Source: Aureobasidium sp. EXF-3400 (Eukaryota > Ascomycota > Dothideomycetes > Dothideales > Saccotheciaceae). Taken from it: a DNA stretch of 35,870 nt. The stretch covers positions 1-35,870 of the forward strand of contig SWBL01000433.1 of the NCBI GenBank assembly GCA_024195585.1, written 5' to 3'. Positions 31,073-35,870 of the stretch are shown here, piece by piece (the stretch's first letter is position 1; every line of letters starts with the position of its first letter). A program made the position numbers and the translations under genes. The notes below the pieces were generated by a model. It ran no database searches. It had not been told where the DNA came from and saw nothing but the letters and a program-made list of their open reading frames with translations.

Positions 31073-33105
31073 TTATTTCGCCAAGAAACCCTGGAATGCT
31101 TTTTGGTCAATCACAACGTTGCCAACAGCTCTCAGCTTTTTTCTTCCTTCCTTCTGCCTCTCGAGCAGCTTCCTTCTTCTACTGGTATCAGCTGCGTGAA
31201 GCTTTGCCAGAACATCTTTTCGGAAAGGCTTGATGGTTTCACGAGCCACAATCCTTCTGCCAGCGACGGCTTGAATGACAATTTCAAACATTTGTCGATC
31301 GACATGCTCTTTGAATTTGGTCACCCATTGCTTGCCGATGCGATCGGCCTGGCTGTGATGACAAACACGAGCAACTGCATCAACAGGGATTTTGTTGACG
31401 TGTAGTTGCAATTTGATAATGCTGGACTTGCGCCAGCCAGCATCCTCATAGTCCAGAGATGCATAACCTTTGGTCAAGCCCTTGAGCTTGCCAAAGAAGT
31501 CATCTACGAGCTGGGCTAGCGGAAGTTCATACTTCATGATTACTTGTGTTGATGTGAAGAACGTGATCTCGTTTTGTACGCCTCGATTGCCTTCGCACAG
31601 CTCGATGACCTTGCCGAGATATTCTTCAGGCAATGTGATAGTAGCCAGGACAAACGGCTCCTGCAGTTCGGCGACTTTTTGATGCAGTACGTCGGTTTCG
31701 GGGAAATCGTTTGGATTCGAAACGATTGTCTCCTTACCTTTGGGATCGATGATCTTAAAGGGTACGGATGGAGGAGTGATGATAATACTCGCTCCATGCT
31801 CTTGACGGAGACGATCCTCAAAGACAGAGCAATGCAAGGTGCCCAAGAAGCCGAGACGCCAGCCCGCACCGAGAGCTTCCGAAGACTCTTTTTGAACGTA
31901 GACACTACGATCGTTGAGTACGATCTGGTTGATACTGTCCTCCAGATGTTCGTAGTTGCTTTGGTCGACAGGGAAAGCGGCGACGAAAACCATGGGCTTA
32001 GGTTCCTCAAAGCCAGGCAGCATCTCGACGAGCTTCTCAGAACCAACAGTGGTGTAGGTGTCGCCGACTTTTGCGTCTTGTGAACGCTTCATTCCAGGGT
32101 TGAAGTAGATGTAGCCGACCTGACCTGCGCGCAACTTGGTCATGGGGGTTTGTAGAGGGTACATGATGCCGACCTCGCCAACATAGTATTTGATACCAGT
32201 AGCGAATGAAGTGACATGATCGCCAGGCTTGATTTGGCCCTGGAAGATGCGAACCAGTAAGATGACGCCCTTATAGTTGTCGTACCACGAGTCAACTAGA
32301 AGAAGACGTAGCGGCTTGTTTTCATCACCCACAGGAGCGGGGATGTTCTCGACAACGCTGGGCAGCAAAGCCTCAACGTTGATACCAGACTTGGCTGAGA
32401 CTAGGACTGCCTTATTCGGATCCAATTCGAAGGTGTCCTTGATCTGTTCGAGTGCGCGGGGTGCGTCGGCTGTGGGTAGATCAATCTTGTTGATGACGGG
32501 AACGAGGGTGAGGCCTTGTGAGAAGGCAAGGTAGAAATTGGCAACGGTCTGTGCCTGGACACCTTGACTTGCGTCGACTACTAGTAGAGCTGTATGATCA
32601 GAGTCAGCGCATGATTTTTATCAACATGGTGGGTCGTGGGCAGCGCACCTCCGCCGCAACTGGCATAACTTCGTGAGACCTCTGCTCTGAAGTCGACGTG
32701 ACCAGGCGTGTCGACCAGGTGTAGCATGTAGTCCAGACCCTCATGGTTGTAGAGCATGGTGCATGTCTGTGCCTTGACAGTGATGCCTCTTTCTCGCTCT
32801 ACATCGAGCCTGTCCAAGCTCTGAGCATTTCCACCTTTTTCAATGACACCAGTGATTTCCAGCAGGCGGTCACTCAAGGTGCTCTTTCCATGGTCGACGT
32901 GGGCGACAATGCAGAAGTTGCGAAAGCGCTCTATGGGAATGGCGGCGATGCGCCTCTCGAGCTCGGATTGCACCTTAGCGACCTGCGCCAGTCTCGAGGG
33001 TGCTGCATGGAAGAGGCGGGCATGATGGCTGAGGGTGGGCGCGCTGGCTGAGAGGTTGCACGCTCCGAAGCGTCTAGGAAGGGCGCGAAAGAAACATGCT
33101 TGCAT
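31073..33105 (-). CDS. GUF1: Mitochondrial translation factor GUF1 (LepA/EF4)
   Basis: Mitochondrial ribosome-binding GTPase, orthologue of bacterial LepA, which supports translation fidelity under stress. Exons are 33105-32649 and 32589-31073; the 59-nt intron (GTGCGC...TACAG) joins G to CT, restoring [18 protein letters not shown], for 657 aa. The first 45 residues are Arg/Ser/Ala-rich with few acidic residues and read as a mitochondrial targeting peptide. GTPase motifs are AHVDHGKS (68-75), [19 protein letters not shown] (132-139), NKIDLP and SAKSG. The LepA-specific C-terminal domain ([39 protein letters not shown]) ends in ...AFQGFLAK. It is divergent from MAD2. Confidence 0.96.
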
Positions 33106-33468
33106 CTGGTCCTGCGGTCTGCCTGCCCGGGGGAAGTCGAACAGTCGTGTCTTGAGAATTAATTGTTAATTGTTGCTTGCGCTGGATTGAACTTCGTTGT
33201 TGCTCGGCCCGAAGCCGCCGACCTCTCCCTTGCTGTCACCATCAATCCCGCGACTCGTCAAGCATATCGCTTTATCAGTCCATTACAACTCTTTTTGGCG
33301 CACCAATTCTCTTTGTCTGTCAATTGCTCGAGCACTGTGTTCTTCGACTCTTTTCTTTGGGTCGCCTCTGGACATTGACCAGTTTTAATCACTGCACTAA
33401 TCTTTTCTCTTGTGCTGCCTGCGTCCCCCTCCAACTACTACCAGTTCAAAACAAATTACAAAGCAATC
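33106..33468. promoter_or_regulatory. Divergent promoter between GUF1 and MAD2
   Basis: A 363-bp spacer between divergent starts. On the GUF1 side it contains a TTAATTGTTAATTGTTG direct repeat (from about 33160). The MAD2 side is pyrimidine-rich, as is common in fungal leaders. No TATA box was assigned. Confidence 0.5.
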
Positions 33469-34573
33469 ATGCCGCCTGCAAAGAAGGAGTCCAAGGAGAA
33501 GAACACACACAAGCTTGCCTTGAAGGGTGCGTTATAAACGACCTGCATCAGCCGTAACAGAAATTGACCATATCAAGGCTCCTCAAAGACTGTCACAGAA
33601 TTTGTACCACTCCCAACTCGACCGACTAATCTCTACAAACTAACTTAAATGTAGTTTGAGTATTGTATCAACACCATCTTGTGAGCTTCCGATAGAAATT
33701 GATTCCAGAACTATCTACTAACTATAGCAGGTTCCAACGTGGTGTGTATCCACCAGAGGACTTTACAGCGTACGCACCCATCTGCTATAATCATAGTCTC
33801 CTTCTTCTCACAAATTATACAGAGTCAAGAAATATGGTCTCAACATGCTGGGTAAGATGAAAACAGTCCTTCTCGACGAACTTACCAAGCTAAAGTTGAT
33901 CACAGTCTCCCAGGATGACCAAGTCAAAGCATACATCAAGAAGATCATGTCACAACTGAATAAATGGATGCTCAAGTCGAAAATCTCGAAACTCATCATT
34001 GTCATTACCAGCAAAGAGACTGGCGAACCTGTAGAAAGGTGGCAGTTTGACGTGTGTAACACCCTGGCTTCAGTATTCACCATCAGCAGCTGAACATGAT
34101 CAGGTCCAAATATTCGGCAAAGACTCCAAGAAAAAGAGCTCAAGCAAAGAGGTTGATGAGAATGCTGCAAGGTACGAAATACTATCAACCCATATTCACA
34201 GAGTTGCTGACCATTGTGTTAAGTGCAACCGAGCAAGCATCCGAGAAATCTGACCAAGACGTGCAACAAGAGATACAGTCCATCTTCCGTCAGATTACCG
34301 CTTCCGTCACATTCCTACCTATGCTCGATGGCAACTGCACCTTCAACGTACTGGTCTACGCCGATCAGGATTCAGAAGTGCCTCTGGAGTGGGGCGACAG
34401 TGATGCAAAAGACATCCAAGATGCCGAAAAGGTCCAGCTGCGCAGCTTCTCCACCAACAATCACAAGGTCGATACACTTGTGAGCTACAGGTAAGTTGTC
34501 ATCACCGATGTTATCACATGTCTTACTTTGTAGTGTCTATGTCTGACGTGTTTGCAACAGATTGGCCGAGTGA
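33469..34573 (+). CDS. MAD2: Spindle assembly checkpoint protein MAD2 (HORMA domain)
   Basis: Checkpoint protein that binds Mad1 and Cdc20 and delays anaphase until kinetochores attach. Eight exons: 33469-33526, 33578-33603, 33655-33680, 33731-33769, 33823-34051, 34104-34171, 34224-34490 and 34561-34573, giving 241 aa. Two exons are 26 nt, one is 39 nt and the last is 13 nt, so automatic models may miss them. The joined protein reads FFEYCINTILFQRGVYPPED, then KYGLNMLGKMKTVLL, KLIIVITSKETGEPVERWQF, IQSIFRQITASVTFLPML and LRSFSTNNHKVDTLVSYRLAE, colinear with Mad2 throughout. An extra Ser/Lys and Asp/Glu-rich loop (about 130-160) makes it longer than the roughly 205-aa human protein. An alternative last acceptor at 34533 would change the end to SVYV. 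Confidence 0.95.
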
Positions 34574-35440
34574 GCGTTGAGAAGAGGAGACTTTTGACAT
34601 GCATTTAAACCAAGGTTCGAGCGGCTACGAGCGTTGAGCTGTAGAGAGACAGCAAAAAATTGCCGGTTCCTCTACTACAAGAGATAGAGCCAGACGGTTG
34701 AGATCTTTGAGACAGCCCGAAAGCAAACTCGGTGGATGTATGTAAAAGGGCCGTTGAGGAGATCTTGCACTACTTCCCTTCCGACAACTGGTATACCAGT
34801 TATGCTGCTCGAATTTCTTTTCCATAAGAACAGCGAACAATTCCATGACAATTATAACATTACCCCTGAAGATAGACTCACTGTCAGACCCTTTGTGACT
34901 GCACGCGAACGCCTTGGCCACGCCATGGTGCCATGTTCAAACCACAATCTCCTTCAGCCATGCCATCAGCTCCTTCAGCTCTCGACAGCCAGACAGCCAC
35001 TTTTCAGCCCATACAGCTGCAGAGCGCACGGGAAGGCCGCAAAGCGTAAATAACTTTTACCTTTCAACAAGCACGGGATTGACGGGAGCGGAAGACAGCG
35101 AAAGTGAAGGAAGGAAAAAAGGCTGAACCCTCAACCTGGGCTCTTCCTTCTATCCAACGGAAATCTCATTGGGTGCCATGACTCTTGTCAACGCAAAATG
35201 CGGCTGAACGCAAAACGATATTAACAAGATTTGGCCAACCTTCAGCTACTCTTTTTGAGTCTGTATGCTTTTCTCAGCTTGATCCTACTTTTTTTCTGCT
35301 TCCATCACGAAAAAAGCACGAGCATCCATGCACGCGAAGGGGGACCGTGTGCATTAATAGCTAGAGTGGAGTCTCTTTCCGTTCTGCATCATGCAATTTT
35401 TACCCTTTCCATGCTACCGAGTTGCATCTTTTCTATTATC
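34574..35440. other. MAD2 3' flank and transition to the RIP-affected block
   Basis: No supported gene. Base composition is ordinary to about 35220 and then becomes T-rich. Frames of about 100 codons here have no recognisable content. Confidence 0.5.
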
Positions 35441-35870
35441 GCTACGTACTTAATAGACACCTTGCCCAACCGCTATCTACCTCTTCTATCCACCTTAGAC
35501 TTACCGTATCCGGCAAGTGGAGCTCCTTAGCTAGATAGCTATTATCTAGATACTAGATAGCCTTTAACACCTTTAATAATTACCGTATACAGCAGGTAAT
35601 GGTCTTTATACGTATTAGCGTAGTAATAGCGGCGTAGATCGACTTAGCAAGGCCGGTAGAGGCCTTAGAGGCTCGAGGTAGTAGTAGGCCTATATACTAG
35701 TTAGATATCTTCAAAACTATAGATCTTACTAACTTACTAAATAATAGTAACACCTCGCTATTACTATAGCATAGTTAACGTCTAATATTTAATTAACTAA
35801 GCGTATTAAGACCTCTAAGCGCACCGATTACGCCTACTAAGCCTACGCTAGCTCTATCCGCTAGTATAGG
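35441..35870. repeat. RIP-mutated repeat remnant, continuing past the window
   Basis: In the last 350 nt (35521-35870) I count one TpG, about eight CpA and about 68 TpA, while CpG is still present (about 16). Loss of CpA/TpG with excess TpA is the mark of repeat-induced point mutation in ascomycetes, which targets duplicated DNA such as transposons. Stops occur in every frame and no element family can be named. The left edge (about 35440) is approximate. Confidence 0.82.

Noticed and set aside
31574..32083. 169-codon frame antisense to GUF1
   Set aside because: Shadow of the GUF1 coding strand.
1..35870. tRNA genes, CRISPR arrays and intact transposons
   Set aside because: No convincing B-box or cloverleaf, no regularly spaced repeats, and no transposase or reverse transcriptase motif was seen; a tRNAscan-SE and repeat-library run would settle this.

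Overview
The window is nuclear DNA of a filamentous ascomycete (Pezizomycotina, possibly Dothideomycetes; the class is a guess). The evidence is short 50-90 nt introns with GT..AG ends and CTAAC/CTGAT branch points, genes on both strands about 1 kb apart, fungal versions of housekeeping proteins, and a right end with the CpA/TpG-depleted, TpA-rich composition left by repeat-induced point mutation (RIP).

Layout. (1) 1-3.6 kb: 3' part of ILV5 (ketol-acid reductoisomerase), URC4 (DUF1688, uracil catabolism) behind a promoter dense in GATA-factor sites, and a small predicted secreted protein. (2) 4.0-10.6 kb: an accessory island of four diverged paralogues, here called A (minus strand), B, C and D (plus strand). 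Each has a helical N-terminal half, a short conserved Met-Thr-Pro/Trp motif (not found in A), and a C-terminal module with a Phe/His-x-Trp core. No catalytic motif is visible. D is interrupted by a frame change. This is the best candidate for something undescribed. (3) 11.2-20.4 kb: a conserved housekeeping block, GET3, UTP15 and NOT3 on the minus strand, then DTD1 and CPR6 on the plus strand. (4) 22.1-30.7 kb: a second accessory island with an intronless atypical kinase (DFG changed to DFS), a membrane-anchored DUF1365 protein, and two tandem kinase-like genes with matching intron positions; one keeps the catalytic Asp, the other has Glu (HAE) and is probably a pseudokinase. (5) 31.1-34.6 kb: GUF1 and MAD2, divergent from a shared 363-bp promoter. 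(6) From about 35.44 kb to the end: a RIP-mutated relic, probably the edge of a repeat block.

The housekeeping genes act in separate processes: branched-chain amino-acid synthesis, tail-anchored protein insertion, rRNA processing, mRNA decay, tRNA proofreading, Hsp90 co-chaperoning, mitochondrial translation and the spindle checkpoint. No operon-like logic is expected. Exon boundaries were set by reading splice signals and checking that the phases join; none is backed by transcripts.
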